Shown here: one piece after another, positions 16,903 through 24,595 of the stretch
Layout: each line of letters begins with the position of its first letter
Numbering within the stretch: position 1 is the first letter of the stretch
Origin: Acidimicrobiia bacterium
GTDB lineage: Bacteria; Actinomycetota; Acidimicrobiia; Acidimicrobiales; Ilumatobacteraceae
Assembly (NCBI GenBank): GCA_009923785.1
Contig: RFSV01000006.1
Span: 1-47,131, forward strand
DNA length: 47,131 bases
Direction of reading: 5' to 3'
Position numbers and translations under genes: made by a program
The notes under the pieces: generated by a model
Told to the model about the DNA's origin: nothing
Database searches by the model: none
What the model saw: the letters and a program-made list of their open reading frames with translations, nothing else

Positions 16903-17553
16903 ATGGAACGGCATCCGGCTTTCGAGGAGTACTGCGAGTGCATCTTCGAACTTCACGAAGACGATCTCGACGTGATCCAGGCCCGTATCGCCGAGCGACT
17001 CGAGGTGAGCCGAGCATCGGTGTCGCAGATGATCGACAAACTCACCAAAGCCGGCCTCGTCGAGACGGTCGACAATCACGTGCAGTTGACCGGTGAAGGA
17101 ACCAACCTGGCCACCACGGTCGTTCGACGGCATCGCCTGGCCGAACGTTTCCTCACCGACGTGCTCGGTCTCTCGTGGGCCGAAGCGCACCACGAGGCCG
17201 GAAAGTGGGAGCACGTCATGAGCGACTCGGTGGAGACGGCCATGAACCGTCTCCTTGGTGCACCAACCACATGTCCGCATGGCAATCCGATTCCCGGCTC
17301 GTCCTACGTCGATCCTGACACTCGTCCGCTCGGCACATTGTCGGCGGGTACCGAGTTCACCGTCTCGCGTATTCCTGAAGAACTCGAGTTCACTCCGGGT
17401 CTTCTCGAGTTCCTCGAGTCGTCGAGCATCCAACCCGGTCGTCGGGGTCACGTGTCGTCCGTCGACCGAGACGGATCGATGGAAGTCGACGTCGAGGGTC
17501 GGCGTATCTCGGTCGACGCGTTCGCGTCGGCCCGCATCCTGGTGACCGCCTGA
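16903..17553 (+). CDS. DtxR/IdeR-type metal-dependent transcriptional regulator
   Basis: A 216-residue regulator with an N-terminal winged helix (about 5-65, with the recognition helix around RLEVSRASVSQMIDKL), a metal-binding dimerisation domain containing HHEAGKWEHVMSD (about 95-108) and TTCPHGNPIP (about 122-131), and a C-terminal SH3-like FeoA domain. DtxR/IdeR homologues bind Fe(II), and MntR homologues bind Mn(II), to repress uptake genes. The three-domain length fits DtxR/IdeR better than two-domain MntR. No iron or manganese transporter is in the window, so its targets lie elsewhere. A small lipoprotein gene follows after two bases. Confidence 0.9.
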   Translation: MERHPAFEEYCECIFELHEDDLDVIQARIAERLEVSRASVSQMIDKLTKAGLVETVDNHVQLTGEGTNLATTVVRRHRLAERFLTDVLGLSWAEAHHEAGKWEHVMSDSVETAMNRLLGAPTTCPHGNPIPGSSYVDPDTRPLGTLSAGTEFTVSRIPEELEFTPGLLEFLESSSIQPGRRGHVSSVDRDGSMEVDVEGRRISVDAFASARILVTA

Positions 17554-17555
17554 AC

Positions 17556-17981
17556 ATGCGCCGTCCGATCGGCCTCACGGCCGCAACACTGGTTCTTGTC
17601 GCGTGCGGCACCACCACCTACGACGAGACCGTGGCAACCTCGACGGTGGTCGCGACGACCACCACTCTTCCGGAAGGGACAGCTGTCGAGTTGCTTCCGC
17701 GACTGGTCACCGGCTTGTCCGACTTGTCACTCCTCATCGGACCGGTACCCGCCGATCGCGGCGATGGCGACAAGACGTCGCGACTGGCCGAAGTCGAGGC
17801 CCTCTGGGCGGCGGTCGAACGAGAAGTGGTGGCCGACGATCCAGACGTCGCCGATTCGATCGTTCGCATGCTCGACCTGGCTCGATTGGCTGTCGAACGC
17901 AGTCGACCGGCCGACGCCGACAAAGCGGCCAAGTTCGTGGCCGACGTCGTGCGCGACTATCTCTCCAACCTGGCTGGCTGA
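17556..17981 (+). CDS. Small putative lipoprotein
   Basis: A 141-residue protein with a signal peptide and lipobox LVACG (Cys at about 17), a Thr-rich linker, and a helical C-terminal domain with no motif I recognise. It begins two bases after the DtxR-type stop and is probably co-transcribed, so metal-responsive expression is possible but unproven. It converges on the HelD-like gene with a CTGACGTCAG palindrome across both stop codons. Confidence 0.7.
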   Translation: MRRPIGLTAATLVLVACGTTTYDETVATSTVVATTTTLPEGTAVELLPRLVTGLSDLSLLIGPVPADRGDGDKTSRLAEVEALWAAVEREVVADDPDVADSIVRMLDLARLAVERSRPADADKAAKFVADVVRDYLSNLAG

Positions 17982-17983
17982 CG

Positions 17984-20149
17984 TCAGTCGGCACGCAACG
18001 GCGTCGGCAACTCGTCGGCGTGAACGACCGACAGACGTTGCGTCGACCGTGTGAGTGCGACGTAGAGCGAACGCATTCCTTGCAACTCGCCGGTGACGAT
18101 TCGCGACGGCTCGACCACTACGACCGCATCGAGTTCGAGACCTTTCACGAGGCTGACCGGGACCACCGTGACACCACTGTCGAGAGCCGAACGATTGGCC
18201 CGACCATGTTCGATGCCGCGAGCCGACAACGCATCAGACATCTGATCGACCATGTCGTTCGGCGTCACGACGGCGACGTTTCCACCATCGACGGCCTCGA
18301 CGAGAGCGAGAGTTTCGTCGACTGTTCGATCGAGAAGGGTGTCGGTGGTCGCCGAAACGAACGACGGAGGAGCCGGACCGAGTCGCACGGCGGAGGGCGC
18401 GCGCAATCCCGGTGTGGCCGCCGCCATTACCCGGTTGGCGAGTTCCATGATCTGACCAGGGATTCGATATCCGACCGAGAGTCCGATGACCCGATTGAGT
18501 TCGTCGCGACCCGACCGCGGTTGAGGCAGGTGGGCGAGAACGTCGTCCCACGACGACGGCGCATGAGCGCCAGTGGCTTGAGCGATGTCACCGACGATCG
18601 TCATCGAACCCGACAGCGAACGACGAGCCACCATGCGCAGTTGCATGGGCGTGAGATCCTGAACTTCGTCAACGACGATGTGACCGTAGGTACGGATCTC
18701 GTCGCTTTCGTCGATCTTGCCGTTCTTGCGCGGACGCGGGCCGAGCTCGACGAAGGCCTCGTCGAGGAGTGCCACGTCGGAGTCGCTCCACCGCACCGAG
18801 TCGACATCGGGAGATCGTTCCCTGTACAAAGCCTCGATCTCGTCGGAGGTCAAGTACTTCTGACCAGCCGACCGCAACAGCGCCCGTGACCCGAAGAGAT
18901 CGTGCAGCAGTTGCGCAGGTGTGAGATAGGGCCACATGCGTTCGAATGCCATCCGCATCTCGTCGGTTCCACGTAACGCATCGCGAATTTCACCAGGGCC
19001 AGCTCCGCCTTCACGCCATGTGGACGCGATCGACGCCCACACCTCGTTTTCGAGCCACTTACGACCGGCGTTGTGACGACGGAAACGGCGTCGAGCGGCC
19101 TTCACGATGCGCTCGGACTCGACGGCGGTGAGTCGCACATATCCGGTGCGGAACGGCAGGACGAGGTCGTCGCGTAGCGGACGCTCACGGTCGAGCACCG
19201 CCCGATCGATCACGTCGATCATCCGGACGTCGCCCTTGACCCGTGCCGCGTCCGGCGACTCGCGAACGTCGAATCCGACCGCGACGTCGTCGACGAGGTC
19301 GGCCAGCACCACCTGTTCGACACCTGCTTCACCGAGCGACGGGAGAACACGTTCGATGTAGCGCAGGAACACCCGGTTGGGACCGATCACGAGGACGCCT
19401 TGGTCTTCCAAGGGGAAGCGATTGGTGTAGAGCAGATAGGCAGCGCGGTGCAGTGCGACCACCGTTTTGCCCGTACCCGGACCGCCTTGCACGACGAGCA
19501 CTCCGGCCTGAGGTGAACGGATGATCTCGTCCTGCTCGGACTGAATGGTGGCGACGATGTCGCCGAGCTGGCCAGTTCGGCCACGTTCGATCGATGCCAT
19601 GAGGGTGCTGAACCCGCGCAGGCCACTCGTGTGCACGAGTCCGCCATCGACCCCATCGAGCCCTTCGTCGTGGCCGATCCCGAGGTGACCTTCCCCGAAG
19701 AGTTCGTCCTCGATACCGAGAAGGGTGCGGCCGTCGACCACGAAATGCCGCCGCCGGGCCAGGCCCATCGGCTGACGACCCGTCGCCCGGTAGAAGGGTT
19801 CGGCGACCGGAGCTCGCCAATCGACCACCACCGGGTCGCGATTCTCGTCGGCCACGGCCAGGCGGCCGATGTGGAAACTCTCGATGTCGGCCGGCGCATC
19901 GCCTTGACGATCGATTCGGCCGAACACCAGGGCGGCATCGCCCAGGTCGAGGTCGGTGAGGCGTCGAACCAACTGTTCGTCAATTGCATTGCGCTCGAAC
20001 CGGTTCTGGAAAGTTCCGCCGACCCCGGCCTCGGTCAAGCCCCTCACCTTCCAGGCGTCTTCGCGACTGCGGTCCAGGCACGCGTAGGCATGCCAGATGT
20101 ACGCCTGCTCGTCGTCGAAATCCGGGTGTTGCGCCGTCATAGATGCCAT
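17984..20149 (-). CDS. HelD/HelR-type RNA polymerase-associated helicase-like ATPase
   Basis: A 721-residue superfamily-1 ATPase. Family marks are ENRDPVVVDWRAPVAEPFYR (about 102-121), the Walker A motif GGPGTGKT at 222-229, a Walker B-type VVDEVQDLTP near 515, and the late motif SLVKGLELDAVVVV. This is the actinobacterial (class II) HelD/HelR pattern. The proteins push into stalled RNA polymerase, release it from nucleic acid, and in some actinobacteria give rifampicin tolerance. It is a single gene. The start may be the ATG at 20149 or at 20140; TAGAGT sits at 20163-20168 as a possible -10. No rifampicin-associated element was identified upstream. Confidence 0.88.
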   Translation of the reverse strand: MASMTAQHPDFDDEQAYIWHAYACLDRSREDAWKVRGLTEAGVGGTFQNRFERNAIDEQLVRRLTDLDLGDAALVFGRIDRQGDAPADIESFHIGRLAVADENRDPVVVDWRAPVAEPFYRATGRQPMGLARRRHFVVDGRTLLGIEDELFGEGHLGIGHDEGLDGVDGGLVHTSGLRGFSTLMASIERGRTGQLGDIVATIQSEQDEIIRSPQAGVLVVQGGPGTGKTVVALHRAAYLLYTNRFPLEDQGVLVIGPNRVFLRYIERVLPSLGEAGVEQVVLADLVDDVAVGFDVRESPDAARVKGDVRMIDVIDRAVLDRERPLRDDLVLPFRTGYVRLTAVESERIVKAARRRFRRHNAGRKWLENEVWASIASTWREGGAGPGEIRDALRGTDEMRMAFERMWPYLTPAQLLHDLFGSRALLRSAGQKYLTSDEIEALYRERSPDVDSVRWSDSDVALLDEAFVELGPRPRKNGKIDESDEIRTYGHIVVDEVQDLTPMQLRMVARRSLSGSMTIVGDIAQATGAHAPSSWDDVLAHLPQPRSGRDELNRVIGLSVGYRIPGQIMELANRVMAAATPGLRAPSAVRLGPAPPSFVSATTDTLLDRTVDETLALVEAVDGGNVAVVTPNDMVDQMSDALSARGIEHGRANRSALDSGVTVVPVSLVKGLELDAVVVVEPSRIVTGELQGMRSLYVALTRSTQRLSVVHADELPTPLRAD

Positions 20150-20223
20150 GAGGGGTTCATGAACTCTAGCGTCGGGACTCGTACACGGACCGGTTGGAGC
20201 GTTGTTGGTATGAGAGGGACGTC

Positions 20224-20712
20224 ATGAAGGGAGCGACGCCAGCAATGGTCGCCCTCGACCGAGCGGATGTGAACTACCAGGTCCACCATTTCGCCGATAC
20301 CGGAGGCATGACCGATCTCGGGTACGGCAAAGCAGCTGCTTTGGCCCTCGGCGTCGACGAAGGGCGCGTGTTCAAGACCCTTCTCGTTTCGCTCCACGGG
20401 GGGACGCTCACCCATGCCGTCGCGATCGTGCCGGTGTCCGGGCAGTTGTCGCTGAAAGCAATGGCCCACACCCTCGGCGCCAAGCGTGCCGAGATGCTGG
20501 ATGCACCCGTCGCCGAACGAATGACCGGCTACGTGGTCGGGGGAATCAGTCCTTTTGGGCAACGCAAAGAGCTACCGACAGTGGTCGACGAGTCGAGCAT
20601 GTTGCACGAGACGATCTTCGTCTCAGGTGGTCGACGCGGACTCGACATCGAAATCGCACCAGGTGACCTGGTCGACGCGGTGGGAGCAGTCGTCGCTGCG
20701 ATCGCGGCCTGA
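20224..20712 (+). CDS. YbaK/EbsC-type aminoacyl-tRNA deacylase
   Basis: A 162-residue editing enzyme similar to YbaK, which deacylates Cys-tRNA(Pro). The opening KGATPAMVALDRADVNYQVHHF, the VFKTLLV segment containing the conserved Lys51, and GGISPFGQRKELPT near 106-119 are diagnostic. I chose the ATG at 20224 rather than one at 20194 because it matches the family N-terminus and has AGAGGG a few bases upstream. It is read divergently from HelD and converges on the cold-shock gene. Confidence 0.9.
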   Translation: MKGATPAMVALDRADVNYQVHHFADTGGMTDLGYGKAAALALGVDEGRVFKTLLVSLHGGTLTHAVAIVPVSGQLSLKAMAHTLGAKRAEMLDAPVAERMTGYVVGGISPFGQRKELPTVVDESSMLHETIFVSGGRRGLDIEIAPGDLVDAVGAVVAAIAA

Positions 20713-20723
20713 CGGCCGGCGAA

Positions 20724-20936
20724 TCAGAGGGGGCGAACGTCGCGGGCTTCGTCGCCCTTGCGGCCGGGTCCGACTTCGAACTCGACCTGCTGACCCTCGT
20801 TCAGGGTCTTGTAACCCTGGGACTGAATCTGGGAGAAGTGGACGAACACATCCGGTCCGTCTTCACGGGAGATGAACCCGTATCCCTTTTCTGCGTTGAA
20901 GAACTTCACTGTGCCGATGGCCACGGCGGTACTCAT
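20724..20936 (-). CDS. Cold-shock domain protein (CspA family)
   Basis: A 70-residue single OB-fold protein that binds single-stranded nucleic acid and melts RNA structure. RNP1 is KGYGFI (17-22) and RNP2 is VFVHF (30-34). The length and lack of extensions fit CspA/CspB. The upstream region is notable: a TAGGGT element about 40 bases upstream is followed by a short leader that can form a six-base-pair hairpin and a run of six U just before the start. This suggests leader-mediated control. Confidence 0.95.
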   Translation of the reverse strand: MSTAVAIGTVKFFNAEKGYGFISREDGPDVFVHFSQIQSQGYKTLNEGQQVEFEVGPGRKGDEARDVRPL

Positions 20937-20942
20937 TTCTCT

Positions 20943-20966
20943 AAAAAACGCCGGACAGTGTGTCCG
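20943..20966 (-). promoter_or_regulatory. Leader hairpin followed by U6 upstream of the cold-shock gene
   Basis: On the minus strand CGGACA-CAC-TGTCCG forms a perfect 6-bp stem (20952-20966), then GCG and six T (20948-20943), ending six bases before the ATG. The shape is that of a small intrinsic terminator or a structured cold-shock leader. The stem is short, so function is inferred only. Confidence 0.45.
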
Positions 20967-20975
20967 ACCCCTGCC

Positions 20976-20981
20976 ACCCTA
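20976..20981 (-). promoter_or_regulatory. Putative -10 element (TAGGGT) of the cold-shock gene
   Basis: TAGGGT on the minus strand. Initiation six to seven bases downstream would give a leader of about 33 nt containing the complete hairpin and U-run. Confidence 0.4.
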
Positions 20982-21012
20982 CGGCAACAACAGGCCCTTT
21001 GCGTACACCGGC

Positions 21013-21018
21013 TACCTT
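21013..21018 (+). promoter_or_regulatory. Putative leaderless -10 element (TACCTT) of the thioesterase gene
   Basis: TACCTT followed by six bases and the GTG at 21025. This supports that GTG over in-frame start codons further upstream that lie inside the cold-shock gene. Confidence 0.5.
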
Positions 21019-21024
21019 CGAATC

Positions 21025-21468
21025 GTGACCCGGGACATTTCCACCCACCCAGGCGATTTCGCCTTCCGGCACGACATTCGGGTGCGTTTCGCCGAGACCG
21101 ATGCCATGGGCATCGTGCATCACAGCCGATATCTGCCCTATCTCGAGGAAACCCGCGTCGAATACCTCCGCTCGATCGGCCACCCGTACGACGCCGAACG
21201 CGCCGACGGCGTCGACTACGCCGTCCTCGAGGCCCACGTCACCTACCGCCAACCTCTCCGCTTCGACGAGATGGTCACCGTCCACCTCGCGCTGTCGTCG
21301 GCGACGCGGGCCACCTTCGCAATCGACTATCTGTTGACGGTGGGCGACCCATCAGCCGATGGGGCCATTCGCTCGACGGCACGCACGGTTCACGGATGCG
21401 TCAACGCGATAGGTCGACCGGTGCGACTCCCGGCGTGGTTGAAAGAGATGGTCGCCGAACTCGGGTGA
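21025..21468 (+). CDS. 4-hydroxybenzoyl-CoA/YbgC-type acyl-CoA thioesterase
   Basis: A 147-residue hotdog-fold enzyme that hydrolyses acyl-CoA thioesters. The motif VRFAETDAMGIVHHSRYLPYLEETR (about 16-40) contains the catalytic Asp and the Gly-x-x-(H/N) typical of YbgC/4HBT thioesterases. The GTG start gives family length. The gene converges on the ThDP enzyme, whose stop lies immediately next to it. The acyl chain preference cannot be read from the sequence. Confidence 0.88.
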   Translation: MTRDISTHPGDFAFRHDIRVRFAETDAMGIVHHSRYLPYLEETRVEYLRSIGHPYDAERADGVDYAVLEAHVTYRQPLRFDEMVTVHLALSSATRATFAIDYLLTVGDPSADGAIRSTARTVHGCVNAIGRPVRLPAWLKEMVAELG

Positions 21469-23019
21469 TCACACCACCGCTTCGATGAGGCGTGGCCCGC
21501 GCTGGTTCATCGCCGAAACGAACGCATCGGAGAACTCACGCACGGTCGTCACGCGGACCGCCTCGACACCCATTCCTTCGGCGATCTTCACCCAATCGAG
21601 ATCGGGGCGCGACAGGTCGAACATGTCGAGAGCCTGTCGATCACCTTCGGCCATGAGTTCTTTGGCTCCGGTGCGACTCATCTCGACTTGCAGGATCGCG
21701 TAGGCGCGATTCGAAAAGATCACGGTCGTGACATCGAGGTCCTCACGAGCTTGGGTCCAGAGCGACTGCACCGTGTACATCGCACCACCGTCACCGTGCA
21801 GACACACGACCTTGCGATCGGGGCATGCGACCGCCGCGCCTCCGGCCACGGGAAGGCCTTGGCCGATCGAGCCACCGGTGAGCGAGAGGTGGTCGTAAGG
21901 ACGCGCCGACGCCAACGCCAGTCCGATACCGAGTCCGTTGGTGGCTGCTTCGTCGGACACGATGGCGTTCTCGGGTAGATGACGCGCGACGACCTGTCCG
22001 ATCGTGAACTGATCGAGTCGACCGTCGGGTTCGTCGGGTAGCGCGAGCTCTACGCGCCGAGGTACGGCCGCAAAGGCCGATGCCACGGCTTCGAGTGCGC
22101 CGACACCGTCTTCGTGAGCGTGCGCGAGGTAGGTGATGAGCGTCCCGTCGGCAGTACACCAACTCGGCTTTCCCGGGTAGGAGAAGAACGACACCGGTGG
22201 TTTGGTGCCGACGAGGATCAGATGTTCCACCGTCGCCATCGATTCGACGATCTGTTCGGCGAAATACGGAAGGCGCTCCACCGCCACCCGTCCGGCCCCT
22301 CTCTCGAGTCGCGGGGCGAAGGTGTCGCACAGGAGCCGAGCACCGGTGGCCGCGGCAATTCGACCGGCGGCATCGAGCCCACGGCCTCGTAATGCGTCTC
22401 CTCGCATCAAGAGAGCTGCCCCCGGGCCTGCGGTGCGCAGAGCCTCGACGACGTCGGCGATCACTCGATCCGACACCGACGCTGGGTCGACGATGGGCAA
22501 CGATTCCGAAGGTCCACTCGCCTCGTTCCAGGCCACGTCGGCCGGCAGTATCAACGTGGCGATCCCTCCGGGCGCCCGACGAGCGGCTTGCACAGCACGA
22601 GCAGCGTCAGCCCCGACCGTCAGCGCGCTTGTCGACGAATGCACCCATGACGACACCGGCCGCGCGAATCCGATGATGTCGGAGGCGAGCGGTGCATCGA
22701 ATTGCGCGTGAGTGGTGGCGTGATCCCCCACCACGTTCACGATCGGCGTAGCGGCGCGCCGGGCGTTGTGCAGATTGGCGAGACCGTTGGCGAGGCCAGG
22801 TCCGAGATGAAGAAGTGTCGCGGCAGGTTTGTCGGCCATACGCCCGTAGCCGTCGGCCATTCCGGTCACGACTCCTTCGAAGAGTCCGAGAACCGCCCGC
22901 ATGCCCGGCGCGCGATCGAGCGCGGTGACGAAGTGCATCTCGGAGGTACCGGGATTCGCGAAGCAGACCTCGACCCCCGACGCCACCAGAGTTCGCAAAA
23001 GACTCTCGGCTCCGTTCAC
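21469..23019 (-). CDS. Thiamine-diphosphate enzyme, acetolactate synthase large-subunit-like / benzoylformate-decarboxylase-like
   Basis: A 516-residue ThDP enzyme. The N-terminal Pyr domain has the conserved Glu in LFEGVVTGMADGYGR (about 48-62). A central domain follows, and the C-terminal PP domain has the GDGGAMYT...Asn cofactor motif starting near 409. Such proteins are often labelled acetolactate synthase large subunit, but the length (shorter than IlvB), the lack of the FAD-region signature and the absence of an ilvN partner make a 2-keto-acid decarboxylase or lyase equally likely. The GTG start has AGGGGAG just upstream. The leader region also contains an inverted repeat GTCTCG/CGAGAC (23032-23049). 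Confidence 0.8.
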   Translation of the reverse strand: MNGAESLLRTLVASGVEVCFANPGTSEMHFVTALDRAPGMRAVLGLFEGVVTGMADGYGRMADKPAATLLHLGPGLANGLANLHNARRAATPIVNVVGDHATTHAQFDAPLASDIIGFARPVSSWVHSSTSALTVGADAARAVQAARRAPGGIATLILPADVAWNEASGPSESLPIVDPASVSDRVIADVVEALRTAGPGAALLMRGDALRGRGLDAAGRIAAATGARLLCDTFAPRLERGAGRVAVERLPYFAEQIVESMATVEHLILVGTKPPVSFFSYPGKPSWCTADGTLITYLAHAHEDGVGALEAVASAFAAVPRRVELALPDEPDGRLDQFTIGQVVARHLPENAIVSDEAATNGLGIGLALASARPYDHLSLTGGSIGQGLPVAGGAAVACPDRKVVCLHGDGGAMYTVQSLWTQAREDLDVTTVIFSNRAYAILQVEMSRTGAKELMAEGDRQALDMFDLSRPDLDWVKIAEGMGVEAVRVTTVREFSDAFVSAMNQRGPRLIEAVV

Positions 23020-23156
23020 CTCTCCCCTCTCGTCTCGGATCGACGAGACCGTAGTTCATACGACACATGTGCCTTTCTCGCAATCGGTACCTGCGTGTGA
23101 CACAGCCGAAACATCGGCTTCCTACCGTCGGAGGAAGCGATACGAAAGGAGCCGAC

Positions 23157-23381
23157 ATGAACACCGAAGTCGTCGTAGCGACCCGTAGCCCCCGTGAGAC
23201 CCGCTATTGGACGGTCCGTCTCGACAAGTACCTGCGGCCGTTCGCCGTGGAAGGCATCCTCGACGATTCTGTTCCCGAGTGTTTCGCGTCGTACGTGGTG
23301 CGCCATCCCATGCCCGTCGTTTCGGAGGTTCTGGCCATCGTGCGCCGCGACTTCATGTACTCGCATCGGCGCAGTGCGTGA
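23157..23381 (+). CDS. Small protein of unknown function
   Basis: A 74-residue, basic and aromatic protein with no recognisable domain. The gene is credible because AAAGGAG (23145-23151) lies five bases before the ATG and because it occupies an otherwise empty divergent gap. Translation starts MNTEVVVATRSPRETRYW. It is followed after about 60 bases by the eRF1-like gene on the same strand, so the two might be co-transcribed or adjacent by chance. Confidence 0.55.
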   Translation: MNTEVVVATRSPRETRYWTVRLDKYLRPFAVEGILDDSVPECFASYVVRHPMPVVSEVLAIVRRDFMYSHRRSA

Positions 23382-23427
23382 TGCGTGAAAGGTACAAGTG
23401 TGGCGACACGTCGCTCACATCGATGCG

Positions 23428-23433
23428 TACGTT
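23428..23433 (+). promoter_or_regulatory. Putative leaderless -10 element (TACGTT)
   Basis: TACGTT followed by six bases and the ATG at 23440. The same hexamer and spacing precede the HNH gene at 38713. It favours the ATG at 23440 over the GTG at 23398. Confidence 0.5.
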
Positions 23434-23439
23434 GATCGC

Positions 23440-23880
23440 ATGACGGCGATGGTGGTGGCGATCACACGCGACGAGGCTCGTGTTTGGCGACGAGGACTCG
23501 ACAAAGGCACCGATCCGAAACGACTCGATCGGCCGAGCGAAGTCGGTCAGCACCAGCGCACACGCCAGGCTCAGAAACATCGGGGTCACGACGTCGATCA
23601 CGACGATCCGCGATTCTTCGAAGACGTCGTCGAAAAGATCTCTGATGCCACCGAGATACTTCTCGTCGGGCACGGTGCCGGAAAGGCCGATTACAAGGAC
23701 CGCTTTCAGGCCCACCTCGAGCACCGCCATCCCGAGGTCGCAGCCAAAGTCGTCGGCAACGTCGACAGCGATCTGAACGCCTTGACCGAGAACCAGATCC
23801 TGTCCCTCGCTCGAGACTGGTTCGACCAGTACCACCGGTCAGGGTTGGCCTCCGACGACCCTTGGGTTCGCAATTGGTGA
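23440..23880 (+). CDS. eRF1-domain-3-like 'translational machinery' family protein
   Basis: A 146-residue protein. After a basic N-terminal part (AITRDEARVWRRG) there is a His-rich linker with HRGHDVDHDDPRFF. A domain then follows with EILLVGHGAGKADYKDRFQAHLEHRHPEVAAKVVG, the layout of the L7Ae/eRF1-domain-3-like fold seen in small bacterial proteins labelled translational machinery protein. In larger bacterial relatives (baeRF) this domain is thought to act at the ribosome. The catalytic GGQ motif of release factors is absent, so peptide release is not expected. Role unknown. The start is chosen from the -10 spacing. Confidence 0.65.
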   Translation: MTAMVVAITRDEARVWRRGLDKGTDPKRLDRPSEVGQHQRTRQAQKHRGHDVDHDDPRFFEDVVEKISDATEILLVGHGAGKADYKDRFQAHLEHRHPEVAAKVVGNVDSDLNALTENQILSLARDWFDQYHRSGLASDDPWVRNW

Positions 23881-23967
23881 CCCCCACCCCCCTCCGGCGT
23901 GCCGGGTGTCGCCGTCCGATCAGCCCGAAAAATAAGGGGTATCCACCACCTGCCGTAGGGCGAGAAC

Positions 23968-23973
23968 TATGTT
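23968..23973 (+). promoter_or_regulatory. Putative leaderless -10 element (TATGTT) of the HU gene
   Basis: TATGTT followed by seven bases and the ATG at 23981. It favours that ATG over an in-frame ATG at 23969, which lies inside the hexamer. Confidence 0.45.
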
Positions 23974-23980
23974 TCGCCCC

Positions 23981-24442
23981 ATGAAGAAACGTGAACTCAT
24001 CCAAGCAGTTGCACTCCACACCGATGTCGACAACAAGACGGCAGCCAAGATGGTCGAAGGAACCATCGACGTGATCCTGGCTACCGTTGCGAAGGGCGAG
24101 ATCGTCAACATTTCCGGTTTCGCCAAGTTTGCGAAGATCAAGCGCCCGGCGCGCATGGCTCGCAACCCAGCGACCGGTGAGACCATCCGCGTGAAGGCCA
24201 AGACCGTCGCCAAGATCACGGCGCTCAAGGGCTTCAAGGACATCGCTCTCGGAGCCGCTCCTGCCCCCAAACTGAACACCAAGCGCTCGGCTCCGGCCAA
24301 GCCGGTGGCCAAGAAGGCAGTGGCCAAGAAGGCCGCTCCGAAGAAGGCTGCCAAGAAGGTCGCCGCCAAGAAGGCTGCACCGAAGAAGAAGGTTGCGAAG
24401 AAGGCACCGGCCCGCAAGGCCGCAGCCAAGAAGCGCCGCTAG
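23981..24442 (+). CDS. hupB: HU-family nucleoid protein with lysine-rich C-terminal tail (HupB/Hlp type)
   Basis: A 153-residue DNA-binding protein. Residues 1-90 are a full HU domain (start KKRELIQAVA, arm region with RMARNPATGETIRVKAKT), which bends and compacts DNA as a dimer. Residues from about 95 onward form a histone H1-like tail of PAKKA/AKKAAPKK repeats. The combination is characteristic of actinobacterial HupB/Hlp. The tail typically gives extra DNA binding and is acetylated or methylated in mycobacteria. The start at 23981 matches the family. A strong hairpin follows the stop, so the gene is probably monocistronic. Confidence 0.93.
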   Translation: MKKRELIQAVALHTDVDNKTAAKMVEGTIDVILATVAKGEIVNISGFAKFAKIKRPARMARNPATGETIRVKAKTVAKITALKGFKDIALGAAPAPKLNTKRSAPAKPVAKKAVAKKAAPKKAAKKVAAKKAAPKKKVAKKAPARKAAAKKRR

Positions 24443-24473
24443 AACCCTGGCGGCTCGACCGCCTCGAACTCTC

Positions 24474-24500
24474 CGAACCCCGCCCTCGTGGCGGGGTTCG
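24474..24500 (+). terminator. Intrinsic terminator after the HU gene
   Basis: Perfect 11-bp stem (CGAACCCCGCC / GGCGGGGTTCG) with a five-base loop, 31 bases after the HU stop. The following T-rich stretch is weak (GTCGTTTCGG), as is common in high-GC actinobacteria. Confidence 0.75.
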
Positions 24501-24595
24501 GTCGTTTCGGACCCTGACGAAATCTTGACCCTCGAGCGCTTGCGCAGCGAATGGGCTCCGGATACTGTCGAATCCAATTCGATTCAGGAGGACCC

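Noticed and set aside
17978-17987. CTGACGTCAG palindrome as a bidirectional terminator
   Set aside because: Only ten bases with no loop or U-tract; it arises from the two facing stop codons.
17603-18889. Long plus-strand open frame of 428 codons
   Set aside because: It lies antisense to the HelD-like gene over most of its length and is Arg/His-rich without any motif, the usual shadow of a high-GC gene.
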